From Odontesthes bonariensis (taxonomy: Eukaryota; Chordata; Actinopteri; Atheriniformes; Atherinopsidae): a stretch of 64,000 nt of DNA. Both the position numbers and the translations under genes were made by a program. Of the stretch, positions 25,816 through 36,730 are shown one piece after another. The number at the start of each line of letters is the position of its first letter. The first letter of the stretch is position 1. The DNA is taken from the NCBI RefSeq assembly GCF_027942865.1, contig NC_134510.1, forward strand, positions 15,776,743-15,840,742, read 5' to 3'. The notes below the pieces were generated by a model. The model was not told the origin of the DNA. It saw only the letters and a program-made list of their open reading frames with translations, and did no database searches.

Positions 25816-26825
25816 ATGGCTGGATGAAATCATGTGTGACAACACATGAATACCGTACATCAGTCTGAAACAGTTAAAAAGTATCACAGATTTCTTCACT
25901 TTTGTTGGCTTTACAGTTACAGAATTGGAACAGATATATCATTCATAACACTTTTAACAAAGTTAAAAACCTTCCCTTGAGTTGTGAAATCCATTCCCAC
26001 ATTATAAGAATAGAGCAGACTTAGAGAGATTACAGCAACTTTGTAAAGAGGTGAGGGGTTGTTTCATAACAGAGCTGCACATTTGAGCCATGTCAACATG
26101 TTTGGTAATGAACAATCTTGAAGAACTGGGAAGCCGATAGTAACAGTGCTGTTTCTAAAGATCTTTGTTGCTAAGTAGGTCCTAATTCAGATTCAGTTTG
26201 TCCTGGAAGAATGTGTGATTCTATACCGTCTCCCTCGCAGTACTCTACAGTTGTCCAGAGATATGAGCTTTTGAGGTGAGGGTGCTTTCTGAGAGGGTCA
26301 TGACGTACCTACCTGTTTCCCATAACCTTACAATGTGGTCAGCAACAGCCAAAACGATAGCTGAAAACATTTTGATAGAAAAAAAAACACAGGAGTTATT
26401 AATCACGTGAATTATTGTTTAATTCCATGTAGCTGGTTACATTTAAGGGTTTTGGTAATGTGCAAACTGACTCCCCCTCAAACTCACTGCGACACCTGAA
26501 CTGAGCCAAGCCATCATTAATGTTCTTAGTAACACATGTGCTCCTCCTGACATGACAAGTCTAAAGTCAGAAAGTGAAAGCTGGACTAGACAGAGGAGGA
26601 GAAATAACTATAAGTGCAAAATATGGGAAATATGTGTTAAATATGGGAAAATGCAGCATAATTTCAAAGCAAAATGTTCAGCCAACCAGTGGGCCTGTCA
26701 ATGCATCTGCATGCTCTCAACATTTTTCCTAAAATCATACAAACACTCTAAGTTTCCAAATATAGGAAATGACTGTGTTCAGTTGGAGAGGTGTGCTGTC
26801 CAAAACACATCAGTAATTCTAAAAA

Positions 26826-27347
26826 ATTATTACATGATTATTCTTAATACTGATAATTCTTTACACTGGCTTCCAGTCAGTCACAGAATAGATTTTAAAA
26901 GCCTGCTGATGGTTTACAAATCCCAGAACGGTTTAGGCCCAAAATACATCTGTGATATGTTCAGAGAATATAAACCCAGCAGAGCTCTTAGATCCAAGGA
27001 CTGAGGTCAGCTGGTCCAGTCCAGAGTCCAGACTAAACATGGAGAAGCAGCATTTAGCTGTTATGCTGCCAACAAGTGGAACAAACTGCCAGTGGATATT
27101 AAACTTTCACCAAATGAAGACATTTTTAAATCCAGGTTAAAAACATTTCTTTTCTCGTGTGTCTATGCATGAAATCTGCACGATATCTTTTAACTTATCT
27201 AGACTGTTGCTTGTTTTTATTAGTTTTTCTTTATATTCTTTTATGTATTTTTAATGCTTCTTGCACTCCCTGCTGCAATGCTTTTATTTTATGTAAAGCA
27301 CTTTGAACTGTTTGTACATGAAATATGCTATACAAATAAATTTACTA
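26826..27347 (+). mobile_element. LINE 3' end (CR1/L2/Rex1-type)
   Basis: The frame contains LHWLPVSHRIDFKSLLMVYK, SQNGLGPKYICDMF, SRALRS, then (after a stop) a shifted run with KHGEAAFSCYAANKWNKLPV and FKSRLKTFLFS. These are the C-terminal landmarks of CR1/L2/Rex1 group reverse transcriptases. The 3' UTR ends with 'aagcactttgaactgtttgt' and 'gctatacaaataaattta', also typical. Dead, with an internal stop. Confidence 0.8.
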
Positions 27348-27470
27348 TCTCGTAATTTTGAGATCTTATCTCGTAATTATGAGATAATTATCTCATAATT
27401 ATGAGATACTATCTCGTAATTTTTAGATCTTATCTTGTAATTATGAGATAGTTATCTCATAAGATAATGT
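27348..27470. repeat. palindromic TCTCGTAATTAYGAGAT repeat array
   Basis: Several tandem, self-complementary units of the type ATCTCGTAATTATGAGAT with small variation. A related array is at 36,478-36,563 in the right arm. Confidence 0.8.
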
Positions 27471-27997
27471 GGTGAATTTTTTAATTTTGAGTGAATTGCA
27501 AAGATGCACGTAGCGCGAGTCATTTCAATCAGGGGAAAGGCAGATATCGTGCGCGCCATAACACCAACAGCTGGACGGCTATCAAAACAACAAATAAGTA
27601 CACAACACTCACGTTACAGTAAATGAGGTGTCCGCTTGCATACCTCATGCTATGTACCGTTACATTAGCGACAGTGACCGAGCTATTAGCTGCAGAGCTA
27701 ACGACACAGACAGACTGACCGTTTTGACTGGAACCATGAATGAATCATTATCCTGATGAAATGCACTGAATTTGCGGATTCATTCTCCTTCAGGAAGCTT
27801 GAAGTAGGGGGTTTTGGTCTAAAATGAGCGAGCTAACCATCTCATGGGCATGCAAACACCTCCAACAGCCCAGTTGGCAGAGATGAGAGCTTGCAGATGC
27901 TATTAGCTGCATAGCTTTCTGGTGGTATTAACAAGCTATATAACTATACTGTACATAAAGGAAAGCAACACAATAATAGAGCGTTAAATTACTTACT

Positions 27998-28272
27998 CTC
28001 GGGAATGAGATCCTTCCCCAAGTGAGAGAGGAATGGGGCAGGAGATTGACAGGCGGATCGGTGCGGCGTCTGCAGTGATGTGGGCTCTGAACCAGCCCGT
28101 CGTGGTGAAAAAGGAGCTGAGCCAGAAGGCGAAGCTCTCGATTTACCGGTCAATCTATGTTCCTACCCTCACCTATGGTCACGAGCTGTGGGTAGTGACC
28201 GAGAGAATGAGATCGCGAATACAAGTGGCTGAAATGAGTTTCCTCCGCAGGGTGTCTGGGCTCTCCCTTGGG
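27998..28272 (+). mobile_element. LINE fragment (same family as 7.8 kb)
   Basis: The frame has AASAVMWALNQPVVVKKELS, KAKLSIYRSIYVPTLTYG and RRVSGLSL, nearly the same as the element at 7,825. It is truncated at both ends and has a short internal deletion near 28,024. Confidence 0.85.
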
Positions 28273-29275
28273 CTCGGTATTGGCCCAAGTTCTGGAAACA
28301 TTCCTCTGTGAAATATTTGGCGCACACACAAATCTCTTTGGTTCTGTCGTCACTTTCCCAGAAAAAAAACAAAATCTGTCCACTGGTTCTTTAGAGGTTC
28401 TGATGCAGGAGCTCTAAACAGATTTTTGACATCCATTTACAGCACAATGAGCTGGCCAAAGAGCTGTGGGCGGGAAAAGGCAGTTTATTGGCTCTGGGTG
28501 GAAACAACCTCCACGTCATAAGAGGCAGCTTTCCCGATCAGGCCATCTGCATTACCAAAGGCGGAGAATAATTTCCATTGCATGGTTTAGGTCTATCGTC
28601 ATTTTTAGCCACTGGGGGACCGCAGGCAGGCTAGAGGAACTCATATTAATGTTAAACAACCTTAAAAAGTGAAAATTTCATGCCATAGGACCTCGTTTTC
28701 ACATTTTCAGTTTTTTCAGTTTATGGGGTGTTCCATGTAACAGCAGACTGTTACAGCAGGTAGTAAATGCATCGGCATAGTCGTGTTGCTTTTTTTCTTT
28801 TTCTTTTCTTTTTTTTTTAAGGAAAAAGAGTTCCTGTTGCACAGTGATGAAGCAACACCAACACAAGAAAGAGTAGCCTACTCCTCAGGTTGTTCTACAT
28901 ATCTTTGAGACTATCCCAAAGTGGACACAAAAAGCTATCGTCGAAATATGTTTGCAAAGGTGTGTCTATAGCACCAACTCAAAGTGGATGCACAACCATG
29001 CTAATTCTCTCACAGAGTGACTGCAGCACCATGCAGCGACTATGAGGTTCTGCTGTAGTCCCAGTATTGTATATTTTATTATCAGAGGGTGTACTCAATG
29101 CTTTGAGCGAAAATCTGTGTACCTCTCTACTTCAGTCGTGCAGACTTGTGTACCACTGAGCTATTAAGGCACAAATTATGAATGTGAGTAAAAACTGAAA
29201 TAAACGGTGAGGTTGTGTGAGGGACTCATGCTACTTATTTATAAGTGATGAGTCCAAACAACAGAATAAAGGCTC
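28273..29275. other. non-coding spacer DNA
   Basis: No gene recognised. The stretch near 28,440-28,690 looks like a dispersed repeat (ending 'aaaatttcatgccatagg') but I cannot classify it. Confidence 0.35.
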
Positions 29276-29939
29276 TAGCATGGTTGCCGCGTCTGCTCGC
29301 GCGAGCGGTGTTGATGACGTCACAAGTTCGTGCCCGCCATAGGACCCTATATAGTGGCGCAAGTTGTTGCGCCAGTAGTTGCAATTTTCTCCGTCACAGA
29401 GGTGGCGCTGCTACGTGAAGGTTACCTCTACTCTACAACCACAAAAGTGGAGAAGAAAACAATGCCGCTGTCAAGAGCAGGAACACTGTAATTAATGATA
29501 CTGCTGCAGTTTTCGGATCATTTTAATTTTTTAATTCAGTCAATAGAGGTAAAGGTTTGAAGCCCCCGGCATCAACAGAGTCTCTGCCCTCTTCTTTGCC
29601 TTCACATATCTGTCCCGTAGCTTCTTCCACACATTCTTACAGAACTCTCCCTCTTTCCCCAAAGTTCTGCCCATCTCTGTGCACCAGTTTGGGGAGTTTA
29701 CGTGCTCCCTGTGCTGTTTCACTGCAGTTTCGTACAGCTGCCTGTACAAACGCACCTCCTCACTGAGCCTGGTCTCACATCGGTCCATCCGGTTCGTTGT
29801 GCTCGGCGCCGCCAAGTTACAAAAATCGACTGGTGCACGACAACGCGCTGCGCCGTCTTTTCAAGGGAAGCGCCAGGCCTGAAACGTCATTTTGACGTCA
29901 CGATCCACCACCGCCGTGACAGACGCGGCAACCATGCTA
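29276..29939 (-). mobile_element. PIF/Harbinger-like element with terminal inverted repeats
   Basis: The ends 29276-29295 and 29920-29939 are perfect 20-bp inverted repeats (TAGCATGGTTGCCGCGTCTG and its complement). The interior encodes, on minus, a MADF/Myb-like domain protein (next entry). That is the usual companion gene of Harbinger transposons. No transposase is present, so it is non-autonomous. Confidence 0.75.
29540..29815 (-). CDS. MADF-domain protein of Harbinger-like element (partial)
   Basis: A 91-residue open frame. From about residue 20 it reads EVRLYRQLYETAVKQHREHV, then W-C-x-E-M-G-R-T-L, then CKNVWKKLRDRYVKAKKR. This is the MADF fold: three-helix, Myb-related DNA binding with the central W, and W-K-x-L-R-D-R-Y closing helix. 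Harbinger elements use such a protein to help transposase bind DNA. The frame ends soon after the domain, so it is truncated or joins an exon not identified. Confidence 0.55.
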   Translation of the reverse strand: MAAPSTTNRMDRCETRLSEEVRLYRQLYETAVKQHREHVNSPNWCTEMGRTLGKEGEFCKNVWKKLRDRYVKAKKRAETLLMPGASNLYLY

Positions 29940-31071
29940 CCGCCTTAAGGCAATCCAAAATGAAAAATTTTGAGATAGAAAATTGCTCAGATTTGCGTAT
30001 GTATGGAAATCATTCACTACGAGGACAAAAAATAAGAAACAGCAGTCTGTGTGCACACAGAGGCAGGATATTCTGGCGAGAGATGAAATCATTCATCGTA
30101 TCTGTGCATCCTGTGAAGTTACAGTTGAACTCAACATGACTCCAAACAATATATATGCTGCATGCTTTTATTAAAAAAAGATATTGTATTTTGTTTTAAG
30201 TAAATTTTGCATCGTTCTTCTATTTTGTGTTTGTGTTCAGATGGAATTTCAAATTTTCCATTCTCAGTAGACACTGCTTTCTGATTAATTCTCGATCACA
30301 TGTATAATTATGGAGGTTAAATAGTGTAATAAAGCCTTTCCCAATTTAGGCATTGGTTCAAGTTATTATTGTTGAATATTAAGATGACTGAAATGACCAA
30401 ATGATTAATAAAAAAATATCTAATTTCTGGGATCATTAAAAGTTTGCACCATTCAAAAACACTATTTGACTACACTCTCCCATTCTTCTAGCCTCATAGT
30501 AAGTTCTCAAAGTCAGACGAACACCAGGTATTCGGTTCAAGTTACATTCAAAAAGCCAACAAACAGTCTTTGAAGGAAGTTGTACAAACGTATAATTTTC
30601 CTCTGACCTTGATTTAGACCACAAAGCACCCCGTTGGAAACTTGTCTGTTTTCTGTTAGTGAGAAGATATTTACCTAGTTAAACCTAGTGCTAGTTTAAA
30701 GCAGGTGCAACACTAACAAATCTGCTGCAAAAGATCAGAAGTTAGTCAACAACAGCAACCACAACAGCAACAAAAGCATATTAAAAGCTGTAAATGCACT
30801 TCTGTTTACGTCAAGTAGCTAAATTATGACGTCTGCTGGTCAGATGTGTAAATGAAATAGAATGACTATAATTTCAGCCAAAGCTCTGCGTCTCCTTGCT
30901 GCCAAGTACGTCATAAAAGGTCATCGATGAAATCTGTTTGGTTTTCACCAGATTCTCACTAAACTCAGACTGAAAAGAGTTCAAGTGAAAAAACTATATC
31001 AAAAACCTAAATGAAATAAAAATGTACTGAACTTTATAAGAAAATTATACTTATATAACTCGCATGTAGAC

Positions 31072-31076
31072 ACACA

Positions 31077-31131
<55 letters not shown>
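31072..31131. repeat. CA microsatellite
   Basis: About 60 bases of nearly pure CA repeat. Confidence 0.95.
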
Positions 31132-31133
<2 letters not shown>

Positions 31134-33126
31134 TATGTGCTATTTTAGTGCTCATCTAATTTTGATAACTCACTATGAGGCTGAAAGAATGTGAGAGCGT
31201 AGTCAAATACGGGAATTTTACCCCAAAAATCTTACATGAGACAAAGAGTAGAACATTTGAAATACCATCTGAATACAAACACAAATGACAACAATGTTGA
31301 ATTTTTTTTTTCAAATGACATAAACCTCCTCTTTTAATACTAGCATAATTATTTATTGTTTAAAGTTATGTCGAATTGAAATGAAACTTCACAGAATGCA
31401 CGAGCGTGATGAATAATTTAATCTAGCCATCCAGGTTTGAGCAAACTACTAACAGACTTTCCTGCCTCTGTGGGTGTACACTTATACTGCTGCTGACAAC
31501 ACTGTTGTGAACCTGTTCCCATTTTACCGACTCTCCAAAATATGTAGAACAACCTGACGCATAAGCTTGTCTTGCTTGTGTTAGTGCTGTTGCTTGTCCT
31601 TGAGCTTCATCATAGTTAACCTTTTCTTTAAGTTAAGCATAATGAACAAACAACTTATCTGTGGCTCAAAGTAAATGAGTGTTAGAAGTGACATTGTGTT
31701 TCTTGTGTGTATTCTTTGTTCTTATGTTCACCTTCTTTGCGAGGAGCTCTGCTAATATCAATATCTCCCTGAGTTAAATTCCCCCTTTCAACAACTTTGC
31801 AGTCATCCAAAGGTGATATCGTGTTAGCTTACTGGAATACTACACAAGAGCCCATTACCATAGATTGGTTTTTAAACTCAGTTACAGCAATCCAAAAGGA
31901 TTCAGACACACAACCATAAATTAGCTGACATGCTAAAGTGGAAAGTAACTGCTGAGCAGTTTGCAGAAAGGCCTTTCCCCAACTGCTCCTGTGAAATCTT
32001 GTTGTGTTCCCCAGAGAGATGCGATATACAGCATAGTCTGTCATAGTCAAAGCATAGTAAAAACAACCTGGTCACAGTACTGTGGAGGAATCCTGATCAG
32101 TTACTTACCAATAAAGCTGGTTACTTCTATTTTGACACAAAGGAGTAGACACTCTCTGCTGATTGACATCAAGCATTTTGTCACCTTTTTTCCATTGTGT
32201 CCTCTGTTAAGAGCACTTACAGTCCACTAACTACACTGGATCTGTGCTACACGTGCATCTATGCCTAATCACGGATATTGTATTTTTACAGGCAGTCAGA
32301 TGTTTAAAAAAAAAGAGTCTTGGCTGCTCACTAAGTGCACCAGCATATTAAGGCCATAAAACAACAGCACAGATCATTTACCCCTTTAAAAGGCAAACGC
32401 CCACAAACAAAAATCCCAACCAAAGAAAACAAACCTACTAGCTATATGACTTTTACTGAGAGAAAATTATCAGTCATTTTGTAGAATTACTGATGTGTTT
32501 TGGACAGCACACCTCTCTAACTGAACACAGTCATTTCCTATATTTGGAAATTTAGAGTGTTTGTATGATTTTAGGAAAAATGTTGAGAGCATGCAGATGC
32601 ATTGACAGGCCCACTGGTTGGCTGAACATTTTGCTTTGAAATTATGCTGCATTTTCCCATATTTAACACATATTTCCCATATTTTGCACTTATAGTTGTT
32701 TCTCCTCCTCTGTCTAGTCCAGCTTTCACTTTCTGACTTTAGACTTGTCATGTCAGGAGGAGCACATGTGTTACTAAGAACATTAATGATGGCTTGGCTC
32801 AGTTCAGGTGTCGCAGTGAGTTTGAGGGGGAGTCAGTTTGCACATTACCAAAACCCTTAAATGTAACCAGCTACATGGAATTAAACAATAATTCACGTGA
32901 TTAAAAACTCCTGTGTTTTCATTCTGTCAAAATGTTTTCAGCTATCGTTTTGGCTGTTGCTGACCACATTGTAAGGTTATGGGAAACAGGTAGGTACGTC
33001 ATGACCCTCTCAGAAAGCACCCTCACCTCAAAAGCTCATATCTCTGGACAACTGTAGAGTACTGCGAGGGAGACGGTATAGAATCACACATTCTTCCAGG
33101 ACAAACTGAATCTGAATTAGGACCTA

Positions 33127-33460
33127 GGAGGCCGTGGCTCAGTGGTTAGAGTCGGTCGTCCAATATCTGGAAGGTTGGCAGGTTCGATTCCCACTCTCGC
33201 CACTCAAAAAATTGGTGGAACTGATAGCTGTAGGGGTGTCAGTCCACCTCCTTGTCACGGCCGACATGCCCTTGAGCAAGGCACCGTACCCCCATGTTCC
33301 CCAGGTGCTGCAAATGGCTGCCCACTGCTCCAGGTTGGCATCTGTCTCTATGAGTGTGTGACCCTGTGCATGTGTGTGTCAACAGGTGCCAACCTGGATG
33401 GGTTAAAAGCAGAGGACAAATTTCATGTGTATGCTTGCAAAATAAATCTGATCTTAATCT
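33127..33460 (+). mobile_element. tRNA-headed SINE, right-arm-specific
   Basis: The head has an A box (tggctcagtggttagag, from 33135) and a B box (GGTTCGATTCC, 33181-33191). A body with 'gccgacatgcccttgagcaa' follows, then a tail 'aaaataaatctgatcttaat'. ACCTA flanks both ends (33122-33126 and 33462-33466) as a target-site duplication. The left arm has the empty site, with one ACCTA, near 26,185. Confidence 0.9.
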
Positions 33461-33989
33461 AACCTACTTAGCAACAAAGTTGCTGTAAGTCTGCTCTATT
33501 CTTAGAGAGTGGGAATGGATTTCACAACTCAAGGAAAGGTTTTTAACTTTGTTAAAAGTGTTATGAATGATATATCTGTTCCAATTCTGTAACTGTAAAG
33601 CCAACAAAAGGAAAGAAAACTTTCATACTTTTGAACTGTTTCAAACAGATGTACGGTATTCATGTGTTGTCGTACACAATTTCAGTGTACATCATTTAGA
33701 GTAATATCATACACTGTCAATTACAGAATGAACAAAACTTTTAGAGACAGGATGTTACACAACAGATTTCAGAGGCCAATGAGTTCCCACGGACTGACGA
33801 TTTCCTGCTTTAACCTGAATTTACTGACAGGACATTAATAGATGTAAAGCAAAAATATTCTGTTGATTTAAAAGGTTTCAGTAATTAATGTGAGTGGATA
33901 TAGAACGAAGGTTCGGATGCACCTTCTGATGAAAAGATTCAGTGCCAATCTGAAACTTGATGTGCACTTAAAAAGAAACCGGTGTTTAT

Positions 33990-34592
33990 CGTAAATTTCA
34001 CGAGTCTCCGGATTAAGGTGTGTTTTTCCTATTTGTCTAATTTTCCAATTTTCCCTCGTGTTGTTTTTGACTTCCCCTGTTTATGAGTATCTGTGTGGGG
34101 TGGGTGTGGTTTGCTCCCTCCTCCAGCAGGTTCCCAAGCACAGCTCTCTCTCATCAGCCTCATCATCACTGCTGCTTAAATTCTCTGGTCAGACCTTCGT
34201 TTCACACCAGATTGTTGTAACTCCTAAGTGGTACAATCGGCTGCTTAAACTTGAGCATTAATCGTGTTTGTCTTGTCTTGTCTTGTGTTTGTGAAATCAC
34301 TTCCTGGAAAAGGTGCCTGCTGAGAACTCTGGATGCCTGTTGTCTACCTGGATAGGAAACCCCATCCTACTCACCTGGGAATCCATCAGGACCAGAAAGC
34401 TTGATACTCATCTGGAAATCACTACTGTCTGTCGCTCACCAAGTCACTCGCTCTCTGAATCCTGTTCCTATGGAGAAAACTACACATATATCTTTAAGCT
34501 CTATAAATATCTGAGTTTTACCAATAAATCTGTTATTCATATCTTCGGTCCACAGTCTGCTTTTTGGATCCAAACCCACCTCCTTGTGACAC
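33990..34592. mobile_element. right-arm-specific insertion, possibly a solo LTR
   Basis: The left arm runs continuously across the matching site (about 25,300). The insert contains an AATAAA near 34,523, about 60 bases before its end. That suggests an LTR or retroposon tail. A TCTTG simple repeat is at 34,270. No coding capacity; class uncertain. Confidence 0.5.
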
Positions 34593-36474
34593 TAAAAGGA
34601 CAAAGAGTAATTTTCACATTATCTATATCCAAAAAAGTACTCTGTAATCACCAGACCAGAAAAACTAGATGAGGTACGTGTGGAAAAGTACTGTATATGA
34701 ACTAAAGCTGAAAACTCTTTTTGCAGGGTGGTTGATTGAAGTTAAACTTTACAATGTGTGAAAAATTCTGCTCAAATCAGCAATGCTGTGACTGTACTGA
34801 TGAAGATGTGGAGATATCACTTCATACACCATTATAGATTTTACAGTCACAATAACGTTAGTACATGCCAGACAGCATTTTATAAGGTAGGCATCACCTT
34901 CGTGTAGAAGAGAAAAAGTTCACAGCTGATAGAACTGAAACCATGTGGATGTGCAACACATGTGAGGGCAACAGAGCTGGCTGTACCTTAAAAGCACTGG
35001 CTTTCACCCCAACAGTGGAGCAATAAGGCATGTAAGGGTGAAGTTTGTTTGGCATAGGATTTCACATTTGTGGCTGGATAAATGAGTAATGCAATTCTAC
35101 AACTCTAAAATGTTTCATGTACACACAGGATGTGTCTCCCACACAAAGCGACCTACAGTGAGATTAATTTCCAATGCTTGTTCACCTATGAGTCAGTAAA
35201 ATGGGTCACAGAGGTGCTTCTGAACACCACAGACTCTTCTGACATATGCACACATTATATACCTAAATCTATGTGAGGGTCATATTATTTTTAAAAGCTG
35301 ACTATGTTATATCATTTTATAGGCTATTTTTCTAACTTACCGACACAGAATAAAGCGGTTTCAGTTATTTTAGTTTTCCACTGCTCCAAAGCAAATGACT
35401 AATAAACAAACCCATCAAACTCAAAAATTCCACTGTCTCTCTGTAATATCTTATTGATGTTTGTAGCTGGGCCAATCTGATGCAACATTGTCCAGGGTCA
35501 TTCTCTCATAGACAGACACGTCTAGTTTAATGGCAGTCCATAAAAAAAGCATAGTAGTGGCAAAAAGCTGACCTTGGATTGTTTTAAGTTAAGTCCAGTC
35601 TGGTCTAAAGTGCAGAAGTTGTTCAGGCAGCTGAGAGCCAGCTTGATTTTGGCAGACTACCAGATGCTGACATTTTTAACAAAGGTTAAACATTTAAAAG
35701 ACAGACATTATTCTCTCAGTGGAACTCACTGAACTCAGGTCTTAGTGAATAATACATATCCAGGCCTTTATCTCCTGAAAATAAACCACACAATGCCACC
35801 AAATAATGTGAGAGCATATTACAAACAGTCTGGAGGGAAAGTAGCTGCTCTGTGAAACTGTAGTGATGCCTTGAACCAAAGGCTAGAATCAGACACCCAC
35901 AGTATGTACTGAACGTGCTAATATCTACAAGTGATGTTAAACATGTTGATCTTTTTGCTTTAATTTGCATGTAGCTATTTGTTGAAGTTTGAGCTCACAC
36001 TAGCAGGAAATACATTTCTTTTTTGGACATGTCTGCAGTTTATTTATCCACTAACTCTTTAAACTGTGGCTGAATTTAATAAAAAAATCATTCTTTGGTT
36101 GAGAGTCAGGAACAAAGTGGAGGATGGACCAACAAACTGGCATGTGGCTGCAAGACCAAAGGTGACAAAATGCAAAAGTTATTAAGGAGCTTCTGGGTGA
36201 TTTTAGTTCATTAAAAAGAAACTATATTATTGATCATAAGCATATATATAAGTAGATGATTTGCCTTAAAGACTTTGTGTAGACAACATTCACTTTGAGC
36301 TAAACGAAGTGACATCTGCTGTGGGTCACTTTTTTTCTCAATTGTATTGACTGCAACAAGTTTCAGTTGAATTCAATGGAAGGACTTTTTTAAAGAGCTG
36401 ATTAAAAAGAAATGACGCACATAACAAACTCTCTTTTTATCTTACACTCATGAGAGTTTCCTTTGTTGCGGAGC

Positions 36475-36730
36475 CCATAGTATCTCATAATTACGAGATA
36501 AGATCTCGTAATTACGAGATAAGATCTCATAATTACGAGATAAGATCTCAAAATTACGAGATAGAACTAAGATACTAAGATATCTTAGTATCTTAGTTCG
36601 ACTAGTGTCGAACTAAAATTCATTTTCCATAGTTTGGGGGAATTTTTATAAGGAATTATATTCAATAACTATTACAGTGTAGTATCATAAACCTCAGGTC
36701 AACCACTCCCATTACCTCCTTGGTACTACA
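36475..36730. mobile_element. right-arm-specific palindrome-rich insertion
   Basis: The left arm lacks about 258 bp here (site near 23,417). The insert starts with an array of ATCTCGTAATTACGAGAT-type palindromes (36,478-36,563). A perfect 36-bp palindrome follows at 36,564-36,599, then a 10-bp-stem hairpin at 36,593-36,616. No coding capacity. Confidence 0.8.

Larger units (their letters stand above)
12110..26850. repeat. left arm of large inverted duplication
   Basis: The arm is the reverse complement of about 32,470-47,120. The sum of paired coordinates stays near 59,375 over the outer gene-bearing part (for example 14372-14521 with 44854-45003). It then steps to 59,957, 60,115, 60,153, 59,895 and about 59,300 as arm-specific insertions are crossed. 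Similarity is high through the arm by eye and fades gradually beyond about 12,240 on the outside. The inner edge falls at a LINE insertion near 26,826-26,865. Arm-specific insertions here include 16,870-17,690, 20,808-20,970, 25,625-25,820 and the inner LINE. Confidence 0.95.
26850..32470. other. spacer between the inverted arms
   Basis: About 5.6 kb of single-copy DNA between the arms. It holds two LINE fragments, a palindromic AT-rich repeat, a Harbinger-like element and a CA microsatellite. I see no host gene. Between 30,000 and 31,070 and between 31,140 and 32,470 there is nothing recognisable. Confidence 0.7.

Noticed and set aside
26552-27004. 150-codon open frame
   Set aside because: The first part is unique arm sequence with no recognisable content; the last part is the C-terminus of an inserted LINE. 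It is an accidental fusion.
27348-27470. Regular repeats resembling a CRISPR array
   Set aside because: The units are short, palindromic, AT-rich and contiguous without unique spacers, in a vertebrate genome.
29702-30139. 145-codon plus-strand frame
   Set aside because: It is antisense to the MADF frame and crosses the end of the Harbinger-like element.
33135-33195. tRNA-like sequence with A and B boxes
   Set aside because: It is the head of a SINE with body, tail and target-site duplication, and does not fold as a complete tRNA by eye.
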